Source: Planctomycetota bacterium (GTDB lineage: Bacteria; Planctomycetota; GCA-002687715; DRQF01). From it: a stretch of 12,168 bases of DNA. The DNA is taken from contig WFTN01000382.1 in assembly GCA_015485455.1 (NCBI GenBank), forward strand, positions 1-12,168, given 5' to 3'. Every line of letters begins with the position of its first letter. Positions within the stretch are counted from its first letter, which is position 1. The position numbers and the translations under genes are program-made. Under the pieces are notes generated by a model, which was given only the letters and a program-made list of their open reading frames with translations, ran no database searches and was not told the origin of the DNA. Shown here in pieces: positions 7,422 to 12,168 of the stretch.

Positions 7422-7944
7422 ACGCTCGGCGAAGGTCGTGGTGGCAGCCAAGATGATCTAAGACAGCCGCAATGATCTCTTCCAAAGTCCAAAGTGTTTC
7501 TGGGTGGGACCATTGGGCGCCGTGGTTCCATGTGCGGGACCCCCATTCATAAAGAAGAGGTCGGATCTTGGCGTCTTGATAGGGGCAACTCAAGTATTCA
7601 GAGTCGCGATTGGGTCCGACAAATCGAGTCATGACTTGACCGAAATCATAAGCGCGAATCTGATTGCTGATGGAAAGAGGTAACTCCTTGGGAATCCAAA
7701 TCTCAACAAGGCGGGTCATCTCCAGACGACAGCCACGCAAGTTGGTCCCTAAGAGTTGGGCACCAAAAAGATCACATCCTCTGAGATCTGCGTCTTGCAA
7801 GTTGGTGAAGCTGAGGTTTGCTCCTTGGAGGTCAGCGCCACGAAAATTCCAGCCTTTCAAGTTGAGGTGGGCGTAGTCGACTCCAGGTCTTGCTGCGGGG
7901 TTCTTGAGTTCGTGAAGTTCTTGGCGCGTATTGTGGTTTGGCAT
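7381..7944 (-). CDS. Pentapeptide-repeat protein with an unrecognised C-terminal domain
   Basis: The product has 187 residues and no signal peptide. Residues 25-79 are eleven uninterrupted pentapeptides of the A(D/N)LxX type (for example RGADL, QGANL, QDADL, RGCDL, LGTNL, RGCRL), enough for nearly three turns of a right-handed quadrilateral beta-helix. Such helices mimic DNA in gyrase-protecting proteins (Qnr, MfpA) but occur in many others, so function cannot be read from the repeat. Residues about 80-187 form a separate domain rich in Trp, His and Tyr (WGSRTWNHGAQW, DHLGCHHDLRRAF) that I do not recognise. The ATG at 7944 is the only sensible start, and no clear Shine-Dalgarno site precedes it. 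The 3' end overlaps mutY by 41 bases. A promoter within tandem dyads lies 80-110 bases upstream, suggesting specific control. Confidence 0.7.
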   Translation of the reverse strand: MPNHNTRQELHELKNPAARPGVDYAHLNLKGWNFRGADLQGANLSFTNLQDADLRGCDLFGAQLLGTNLRGCRLEMTRLVEIWIPKELPLSISNQIRAYDFGQVMTRFVGPNRDSEYLSCPYQDAKIRPLLYEWGSRTWNHGAQWSHPETLWTLEEIIAAVLDHLGCHHDLRRAFMKHPQSAPIVSW

Positions 7945-8017
7945 GGATTATCACACAGGACCCCGCTGGGGGGACTATTTCCTCTCAAATTCAAGGCCGA
8001 GAACCGGGATCGACAAC

Positions 8018-8036
8018 GCACTGCACTTTACAGTGC
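8018..8036. repeat. Dyad copy 1, GCACTG-N7-CAGTGC
   Basis: Inverted arms GCACTG (8018-8023) and CAGTGC (8031-8036) enclose the 7-base centre CACTTTA. The same arms and spacing recur 25 bases downstream. On the minus strand the centre reads TAAAGTG, which supplies the putative -10 hexamer of the pentapeptide gene. Confidence 0.7.
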
Positions 8037-8052
8037 TGCGCGGCACTGTCAA
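8025..8052 (-). promoter_or_regulatory. Putative operator-embedded promoter of the pentapeptide-repeat gene
   Basis: Read on the minus strand, TTGACA (8052-8047, perfect -35) and TAAAGT (8030-8025, 4 of 6 for -10) are 16 bases apart. Each lies mainly in the centre of one of two tandem GCACTG-N7-CAGTGC dyads. Transcription would start near 8018, with a leader of about 75 bases before the ATG at 7944. This arrangement is typical of promoters blocked by a dimeric repressor covering both hexamers. The regulator is unknown. Confidence 0.5.
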
Positions 8053-8064
8053 GTCCAGTGCCGC
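8040..8064. repeat. Dyad copy 2, GCGGCACTG-N7-CAGTGCCGC
   Basis: This is a perfect 9-base inverted repeat (8040-8048 with 8056-8064) around the 7-base centre TCAAGTC. Its core, GCACTG-N7-CAGTGC at 8043-8061, is identical in arms and spacing to copy 1, with a 25-base offset. No T-run follows on either strand, so it does not look like an intrinsic terminator. On the minus strand TTGACA spans 8052-8047, so the centre overlaps a consensus -35 box. Confidence 0.75.
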
Positions 8065-8144
8065 CCTGAGGTGCTGATAGAAAGTCACCCTGTTTTCCAG
8101 CTAAGAAGAACGCCGTAATTATTTATTGAAAAGAAACTTAAGTG

Positions 8145-10589
8145 CTATGGATCGAGTGAATGTGGAAGAGCATGAAGGCCCCACAGTTGAATTCCACTAT
8201 GAATTTTTGATTCAGAATTGGGAAATTGCATGATGCGGAAGGCCAGGGGTGAACCCTGTTTTCCTTGAAAGAAAACAAGAGCATCGTGAAATAGGCTTCG
8301 GGCCAGCTGAATGTCAGCCGGACGCTTATGGATCCTCCCTAATAGGGAAAAGCTCGCCGCCATGGGCCAAAGTAGTTGAACACTGGGGCGGTCTCTTCGT
8401 CCTTGCACCATGTTTCTAGCCGCCATCCATGGGCCCCCAGGGGACTTTTTGAGCACGGCAGTTCTGAATCGTTTCGCCATACGGTCCAAGAGAGGGTCGA
8501 ATTGCTTGTCATTTGACTTCAAGCGATACATGGCAACGGCATTGAAGAAAATGTTGTGCATCCATGGTTTCCAGGACACGGGTTTCATCTGAATGTTATC
8601 CAAATAACCCATCTTCCCATGTCGCTTTGTTTCGAGAGTTTGCCAACGAGCAATAGTTCCTTTGGCCATCTTCAGATCTTCTTGGTGTCCCAAGACTTCA
8701 AAGAGGGCTACTAAGTTGTCAATGTTCCATCCGGGGATACGAGTTCCCCAATTGCCATTCCATTTGTCGGGATGATTTCGCCGAATGAAATCGCGGTTGA
8801 GCAAAGCCGCTTCCAAGGACCAAAGATCGCCGGTAATGAGATAATGGAGCAAAGGACCTTTGACCCAAGTGTGAGATTCAATGGGGTGGTAGTAGTTTCC
8901 ATGCCACCAACCTTTCTCATAGAACTGACCTCCGCGACGATTGATGGGGGAGTCTCGGTCATGATCTTGATCGATGTCCCGCCTGTGCTTTGCCATTGAC
9001 TGTCCCAAGGTCAAAAAGCGCGGGTCGCCGCTTCTAAGAAACTGAAATAGCATCGAAAATGGCAGGTCGTAGTGAAGGGAGCAATAGCCGTCACCCCAAG
9101 GAATATCGCCAAAATTGAACCAACCGTAAAAGACGCTCCGCCCATAGGTGCCACCCCGGGCGATGAATTCTGGATAACCAATTTTCCCTAAACCAGGTTG
9201 GTTGTCTGCCGCTTGGTCATCCACCATGAGCTGAGAAAACCGGTCGAATCTTTGAGCGTCGGATGACTTGGAATAGGACCGTGGGGTTATCAAGTAGCCC
9301 AGGAGATCTCGTCCAGCCATGGCTTCAGGTCTAACTGTTACATGAAGGGGCTTTCTCGTGATCGCCCGGGTGCGCATGGCCGCTTCATGGGGACTTTGGC
9401 CGCTGATGTTCATGAACAACCGATGGCTCTTGGCTCTCGCTCCTTCGAAACGATAATTGTTCTTCGATTTTGGATCGAGCTCCCCTTTGTTGGGCAAACC
9501 GTATCGTCCACGAAAGTGGGGCCCGCTCCCACCGGCCGGAAAAATGTCGCAGAGAACGACGCTTTCTTGGACGCTCCAAGCCTTGGGAGCGTTTTCCCAG
9601 AAATCGACGAAACCGTAGGAGAAACTTCTCTTGCTGTTGCCTAAGGCAAAGCAGCCATGGTGACGAACTCCCTGTGACTTTGCCGCGCCGTCTGCCCAGA
9701 TCTGAAAGCGGGAAGACTCAGCCGGTTGGTTTTTCTTGTAGGGCGCTCTATGGTCTTGGAGCAATGCGAATCCTTGGGCAGGGTAGGAGTTTCTTGATGT
9801 GGATACGGTCGTAGAGCCCACGAGGCGCGGCAAGCTAAGACTCAGTCGGTCAAACCAAACGTGGGATTCTTTTGTGGCCATGTGTCCATAGGGGCCGGGG
9901 TTCACCAAGCGAAAATCGACAGCGATCTCCGCCGCCCCGGAGATAAACCTGAGTCGCATTTCAAAAATAAGGCCATCAACTTGAGTGCTAACCAAGAAGG
10001 TAAATTGAAGGGAACTCAATTTTTCGATTTTGAACTGCCATGGGCTCACTTGGCCTTCGACTTCTTTTTCGTTGGTGTAGAAAAGTTCTAAGGCTGGTGC
10101 AGCCAAAAGATCCTCAGAGCCTTTCTTGATTGAGCGAAGTAGAGCGGGTTTTGATCGGTCGAATGATAATTGGTGACCATTCCAAAGAACAGTTGTCACA
10201 TCCTTTTCTTGGGTGACTTGAATATGGCCTTCAGGAGCTTTGCTCTGGATTATCTTGAACGGGAATTTGGAACTTGTGTTTAGGGGAAAGGAAACTTCGA
10301 TCCAGTCGATGGGGGCGCTGGTATCTGAGATGAGGCCAGCCCGTCGGGAAAGAACTTCGAAGTGAGCTGGGATCTTGGTGTTGTTTCCATCAACTAAGCA
10401 AAGACCCTGCGTGCGGTAAATCTGCGTCGTTTGCCGGAGGAAAATGCCTGCTTGAATGCCCTCAGCTTCAGCGAAGGGGGAGCGCCCACCCACCAAGATG
10501 ATGTCCTGGGCAACGACTTCTTGCTCTTGGCTGAAAGAGGTGGTGCTGAGGAAGCAGAAGAAAAGAAGTAGCGACCGTAGTGCGGTCAT
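8145..10589 (-). CDS. Secreted PcRGLX/YetA-like (exo-rhamnogalacturonan-lyase-type) protein
   Basis: The product has 814 residues, with a signal peptide (MTALRSLLLFFCFLSTTSFS, cleavage expected near residue 20) and hence periplasmic or extracellular. Its order matches the three-domain PcRGLX/YetA architecture. Residues about 30-115 resemble a RIFT-type barrel (SPFAEAEGI... ending APIDWIEVSF). Residues about 125-405 are a beta-rich middle with the family-like GFVDFWENAPKAW near 325. Residues about 430-814 are a helical toroid with YGWFNFGDIPWGDG near 485, MAKHRRDIDQDHDRD near 532, and SHTWVKGPLLHYLITGDLWS. The fungal PcRGLX removes terminal units from the rhamnogalacturonan backbone. This protein's substrate is inferred only as an acidic polysaccharide, and no neighbouring sugar-utilisation genes are present. 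The ATG at 10589 directly follows the stop codon of the microprotein gene, whose last codons (AAGGAAAGAG) provide the ribosome site. Recognition is from remembered patterns, not a search. Confidence 0.6.
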   Translation of the reverse strand: MTALRSLLLFFCFLSTTSFSQEQEVVAQDIILVGGRSPFAEAEGIQAGIFLRQTTQIYRTQGLCLVDGNNTKIPAHFEVLSRRAGLISDTSAPIDWIEVSFPLNTSSKFPFKIIQSKAPEGHIQVTQEKDVTTVLWNGHQLSFDRSKPALLRSIKKGSEDLLAAPALELFYTNEKEVEGQVSPWQFKIEKLSSLQFTFLVSTQVDGLIFEMRLRFISGAAEIAVDFRLVNPGPYGHMATKESHVWFDRLSLSLPRLVGSTTVSTSRNSYPAQGFALLQDHRAPYKKNQPAESSRFQIWADGAAKSQGVRHHGCFALGNSKRSFSYGFVDFWENAPKAWSVQESVVLCDIFPAGGSGPHFRGRYGLPNKGELDPKSKNNYRFEGARAKSHRLFMNISGQSPHEAAMRTRAITRKPLHVTVRPEAMAGRDLLGYLITPRSYSKSSDAQRFDRFSQLMVDDQAADNQPGLGKIGYPEFIARGGTYGRSVFYGWFNFGDIPWGDGYCSLHYDLPFSMLFQFLRSGDPRFLTLGQSMAKHRRDIDQDHDRDSPINRRGGQFYEKGWWHGNYYHPIESHTWVKGPLLHYLITGDLWSLEAALLNRDFIRRNHPDKWNGNWGTRIPGWNIDNLVALFEVLGHQEDLKMAKGTIARWQTLETKRHGKMGYLDNIQMKPVSWKPWMHNIFFNAVAMYRLKSNDKQFDPLLDRMAKRFRTAVLKKSPGGPWMAARNMVQGRRDRPSVQLLWPMAASFSLLGRIHKRPADIQLARSLFHDALVFFQGKQGSPLAFRIMQFPNSESKIHSGIQLWGLHALPHSLDP

Positions 10590-10799
10590 CTATTCTCTTT
10601 CCTTGAGGGCTTTTTGCTGCTTTAAGTACCGACGGACAGGAAAGATGACTCCGATCCCCAGAAGAATGACGAGGGCGATGCAGACGCCAATGGCGACCCG
10701 TCTTGTGGTCTCCATGTCGACTTCAAGAATGAGAAGCCCCAGGGTGATTGCCAGGAGAGTCGAAAGAATGCCCAAAAGGATTTTTTCTGGCCCGATCAT
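10590..10799 (-). CDS. Two-helix membrane microprotein
   Basis: The product has 69 residues. Two hydrophobic helices (about 6-24, KILLGILSTLLAITLGLLI, and about 36-55, AIGVCIALVILLGIGVIF) are joined by a short loop (EVDMETTRR) and followed by a basic tail (RRYLKQQKALKERE). By the positive-inside rule, both ends would face the cytoplasm. The frame is open up to 10976, but the extra residues are not protein-like. ATG 10799 has GGAG 7 bases upstream (in GGAGAAAATC), so I start there. Its TAG is immediately followed by the ATG of the lyase-like gene, whose Shine-Dalgarno lies within its last codons, indicating translational coupling. No family is recognised. It could be an assembly or anchoring partner of the secreted protein, which is inference from position alone. 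Confidence 0.6.
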   Translation of the reverse strand: MIGPEKILLGILSTLLAITLGLLILEVDMETTRRVAIGVCIALVILLGIGVIFPVRRYLKQQKALKERE

Positions 10800-10917
10800 G
10801 GATTTTCTCCAACACACAATTTCTGCCACAATAGGCTTCGACCAAAGGTTCGAAACTAAGTTACTGATCGATGACCATCGACCCCAACTGATTTCGGGGC
10901 GGATAGGACAAACCAAG
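10800..10917. other. Divergent intergenic region with an imperfect dyad
   Basis: These 118 bases lie between the microprotein gene (minus) and tadA (plus) and should hold both promoters. No strong -35/-10 pair is evident. At 10837-10854 there is an 18-base dyad, TTCGA-N8-TCGAA, with one further matching C/G pair inside. On the minus strand TATTGT (10834-10829), immediately beyond it, could be a -10 hexamer, which would put the dyad over the -35 region. Confidence 0.3.
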
Positions 10918-11409
10918 ATGCCTGATTTCGACGATGAGATCCAGTTTTCACCAATCGTGAACCATGATGCTTTCATGCGGATTGCTTTGAAAGAGGCATC
11001 TTACGCTTTGGAAGAAGGTGAAGTACCTGTGGGGGCCGTTATAGTCAAGAATGGCAAGATTATTGGGCGAGGCCACAATCAACGGGAAACTCTCAATGAC
11101 CCAACGGCCCATGCGGAAATGATTGCCATCACCCAAGCTGCGGCGGAATTAGAGAATTGGCGACTGGTTGGGGCTACTCTCTACGTGACCTTGGAACCTT
11201 GTCCGATGTGCGCTGGGGCCTTGGTCAATGCGCGGATGAAAAGGGTTGTGTTTGGTGTTGACGACCGCCGGGCCGGTGGTTGTGGTTCCGTTCTCAATAT
11301 CGCCCAACACGATCGTCTGAATCACCATGTTGAAGTGGTTCACTCGATCCTGAAGGAAGAATGCGGAGGGATTCTTCAGGATTTCTTCCGTTCTAGGCGG
11401 GAAACCTAG
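10918..11409 (+). CDS. tadA: tRNA-specific adenosine deaminase TadA
   Basis: TadA converts the wobble adenosine (A34) of tRNA-Arg(ACG) to inosine and acts as a cytoplasmic homodimer. The product has 163 residues. The zinc site is complete: H65 and the proton-shuttle E67 in PTAHAE, with C95 and C98 in PCPMC. The N-terminal LKEASYALEEGEVPVGAVIV and the late GVDDRRAGGCGS and DFFRSRR segments are typical of the family. These residues lie exactly eight positions after E. coli TadA H57, C87 and C90, supporting the ATG at 10918, which has AGGA 9 bases upstream. The reading frame is open back to 10456, but that part runs through the divergent region and antisense to other genes and is not coding. Two tRNA-Ser genes follow in the same direction. 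Only a weak terminator-like hairpin lies between them. Confidence 0.93.
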   Translation: MPDFDDEIQFSPIVNHDAFMRIALKEASYALEEGEVPVGAVIVKNGKIIGRGHNQRETLNDPTAHAEMIAITQAAAELENWRLVGATLYVTLEPCPMCAGALVNARMKRVVFGVDDRRAGGCGSVLNIAQHDRLNHHVEVVHSILKEECGGILQDFFRSRRET

Positions 11410-11524
11410 GCAGATTTCAGATTTCAGTTTGGCCTTTGCACCGTCTAAAGGCGGGTTTTGAATCGAAATTTGATGGTGAGCCCCCAATTGGGGCCTGATC
11501 TCTTGGGTTTTCGGTTCTGCGGGA
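11410..11524 (+). other. Gap after tadA with a weak terminator-like hairpin
   Basis: No gene is seen here. It opens with a short direct repeat, CAGATTT-CAGATTT-CAG (11411-11427). GCCTTT (11432-11437) can pair with AAAGGC (11447-11452) and is followed by GGGTTTTG, which might act as a weak terminator for tadA. A loopless palindrome CCCCAATTGGGG lies at 11482-11493 with no T-run. Confidence 0.25.
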
Positions 11525-11553
11525 TTGAAGGGGCCTCTTCTGCGCCATAGAAT
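11525..11553 (+). promoter_or_regulatory. Promoter of the tRNA-Ser pair
   Basis: TTGAAG (11525-11530) and TAGAAT (11548-11553) are 17 bases apart and match 4 of 6 and 5 of 6 consensus positions. The bases just after the -10 box (CCGCCTC) are GC-rich, as in stringently controlled stable-RNA promoters. Start of transcription would be near 11560, about 30 bases before the first tRNA. Confidence 0.55.
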
Positions 11554-11561
11554 CCGCCTCA

Positions 11562-11588
11562 TGTCCGAGGCGATCGACCTCTCGGACA
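11562..11588 (+). other. Leader hairpin directly before the first tRNA-Ser
   Basis: TGTCCGAG (11562-11569) pairs perfectly with CTCGGACA (11581-11588) around an 11-base loop. The hairpin occupies essentially the entire predicted leader and ends one base before the mature 5' end at 11590. It may insulate the tRNA fold or guide 5' processing by RNase P. Confidence 0.5.
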
Positions 11589-11589
11589 G

Positions 11590-11676
11590 GGAGGGATGCC
11601 GGAGTGGTCGAACGGGCCGGTTTCGAAAACCGGTGTACTCGCAAGGGTACCCAGGGTTCGAATCCCTGTCCCTCCG
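11590..11676 (+). tRNA. tRNA-Ser (anticodon CGA)
   Basis: The acceptor stem GGAGGGA (11590-11596) pairs with TCCCTCC (11669-11675), followed by discriminator G. The anticodon stem CCGGT/ACCGG encloses loop TTCGAAA with CGA at 11624-11626, reading UCG serine codons. A long variable arm (GTACTC-gcaa-GGGTAC) and the T-arm loop GTTCGAATC mark a class II tRNA. CCA is not encoded: the bases after the discriminator are CTT, so CCA must be added enzymatically. Only these 3 bases separate it from the next tRNA. Confidence 0.95.
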
Positions 11677-11679
11677 CTT

Positions 11680-11769
11680 GGAGAGATGTCGGAGTGGTCG
11701 AACGAGCACGCTTGGAAAGCGTGTGTACTCGAAAGGGTACCCAGGGTTCGAATCCCTGTCTCTCCGCCA
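11680..11769 (+). tRNA. tRNA-Ser (anticodon GGA)
   Basis: The acceptor stem GGAGAGA (11680-11686) pairs with TCTCTCC (11759-11765), then discriminator G and an encoded CCA (11767-11769). The anticodon stem CACGC/GCGTG encloses loop TTGGAAA with GGA at 11714-11716, reading UCC and UCU codons. The D-arm, variable arm and T-arm are nearly identical to the preceding tRNA, so the two probably arose by tandem duplication with anticodon-arm change. A strong terminator follows 6 bases after the CCA. Confidence 0.96.
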
Positions 11770-11775
11770 TATTGG

Positions 11776-11807
11776 GCCCCGATCTCACAAAGATCGGGGC
11801 TTTTTTT
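11776..11807 (+). terminator. Intrinsic terminator of the tRNA-Ser transcript
   Basis: A perfect 10-base stem, GCCCCGATCT (11776-11785) with AGATCGGGGC (11791-11800), encloses a 5-base loop and is followed by seven T (11801-11807). The T-run is only on the plus-strand side, so it acts on the tRNA transcript. Confidence 0.93.
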
Positions 11808-11872
11808 GTGGGCCCACCCAAAAGAACCTTTGCCACGGCCAAACTCAGGTGAATGGACCAGCAAATTCAGGC

Positions 11873-11900
11873 TTCACCTTTTTTGCCCTTCCTGTAGAAT
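11873..11900 (+). promoter_or_regulatory. Possible promoter for the final secreted-protein gene
   Basis: TTCACC (11873-11878) and TAGAAT (11895-11900) are 16 bases apart and match 4 of 6 and 5 of 6 consensus positions. This would give a leader of about 70 bases beginning with the hairpin GCCCCAA (11903-11909) / TTGGGGC (11916-11922). The region 11808-11977 otherwise holds no gene. Confidence 0.35.
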
Positions 11901-11977
11901 CTGCCCCAATGCGTTTTGGGGCCATAAGATAGCTCTCAAAGCGGGATGCGGATGGTTTTCCCAGTGAGGTTTTCCCC

Positions 11978-12168
11978 ATGACCCGAATTAGGTCTATCTT
12001 GGCAATTTCTTTGTGTCTGAGTTGCTTATCGCTTACGGCGAATGCGGCATCTTGGAAGCCCAGGCTCGTGGCTCATGATGGGTATTCTCTGACAGAAGGG
12101 GGTGCCGAATTCGGGCTTTCTTTTCTCCCGGTGGACGATACTTCTGCTGAAGCGAGGGGGAAGGTGCC
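11978..12168 (+). CDS. Secreted protein of unknown function, N-terminal part (partial)
   Basis: The first 63 codons are visible and the gene runs off the window. MTRIRSILAISLCLSCLSLTANAASW is a good Sec signal peptide: basic start, hydrophobic core and an ANA-A type cleavage site near residue 23. The cysteines in the core do not form a lipobox at the cleavage point, so it is probably not a lipoprotein. The mature part begins SWKPRLVAHDGYSLTEGG and is not recognised. The ATG at 11978 follows GAGGT (11966-11970) at 7 bases, a good ribosome site. It stands alone after the tRNA terminator, with its own possible promoter. Confidence 0.65.
   Translation, partial: MTRIRSILAISLCLSCLSLTANAASWKPRLVAHDGYSLTEGGAEFGLSFLPVDDTSAEARGKV

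Noticed and set aside
8018..8064. Paired hairpins as a terminator of the lyase-like gene
   Set aside because: They lie about 80 bases past the stop and lack a T-run on the minus strand. The promoter-embedded dyad reading explains them better.
9342..9814. Plus-strand open frames of about 100 codons
   Set aside because: They are antisense to the PcRGLX-like gene, overlap each other and have no recognisable features.
10456..10917. Long N-terminal extension of tadA
   Set aside because: It is antisense to the lyase-like and microprotein genes and basic/low-complexity. Zinc-site positions fit the start at 10918.
10800..10976. Extension of the microprotein to 128 residues
   Set aside because: It would overlap the tadA start on the opposite strand and has no protein-like features. 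GGAG before ATG 10799 supports the short form.
11482..11493. CCCCAATTGGGG palindrome as a tadA terminator
   Set aside because: It has no loop and no T-run, so it cannot act as an intrinsic terminator. It may be chance.
11417..11967. Several open frames across the tRNA genes, on both strands
   Set aside because: They are translations of the two tRNA-Ser genes (repeated GTRVRIP-like peptides), a common false-gene signature.
1..12168. CRISPR array, insertion sequence, prophage or defence island
   Set aside because: No regularly spaced repeats, transposase or integrase motifs, or paired terminal inverted repeats were seen. The window reads as core chromosomal genes.

Overview
The window is chromosomal, housekeeping-type DNA from a bacterium, with roughly balanced base composition by eye. 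Lgt at the left edge, a lipobox-bearing lipoprotein and several secretion signals indicate a cell that makes lipoproteins, most likely a diderm. Strong Shine-Dalgarno sites and several GTG or TTG starts are present. No gene is diagnostic of a phylum. The mixture (a fused membrane methyltransferase-like protein, a PcRGLX/YetA-like polysaccharide-lyase-type protein, a pentapeptide-repeat protein) recalls Planctomycetota or deltaproteobacteria-like lineages, but this is a weak inference.

Layout, left to right. Positions 2-250 (+) are the 3' end of lgt. It converges on, and overlaps, a 942-residue membrane protein on the minus strand (179-3007) with a spermidine-synthase-like Rossmann domain between two related membrane halves. 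A divergent gene (3144-3659, +) encodes a DinB/DUF1569-like four-helix protein. Then comes a plus-strand cluster: an atypical receiver protein (3773-4168) behind a good sigma70-type promoter, a histidine kinase with two apparently dead receiver-like domains (4202-5761), a small lipoprotein (5855-6337) and mutY (6354-7421). mutY overlaps tail-to-tail with a minus-strand pentapeptide-repeat gene (7381-7944). The promoter of that gene appears to be embedded in two tandem copies of a GCACTG-N7-CAGTGC dyad. Next on the minus strand are a two-helix membrane microprotein (10590-10799) and, abutting it, a large secreted PcRGLX-like protein (8145-10589). Then on plus come tadA (10918-11409), two tRNA-Ser genes (CGA and GGA) with their own promoter, leader hairpin and strong terminator, and the start of a secreted protein cut by the window edge (11978-12168).

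Functional links: tadA and the two tRNA-Ser genes form a translation block; the receiver-like protein and the kinase look like one signalling unit; the microprotein and the lyase-like protein look translationally coupled. The rest seems to be a mosaic of unrelated short operons. No CRISPR array, insertion sequence, phage gene or assembled defence locus was seen. The most interesting unexplained items are the tandem-dyad promoter at 8018-8064, the internally duplicated membrane methyltransferase-like protein, and the kinase with two pseudo-receivers.
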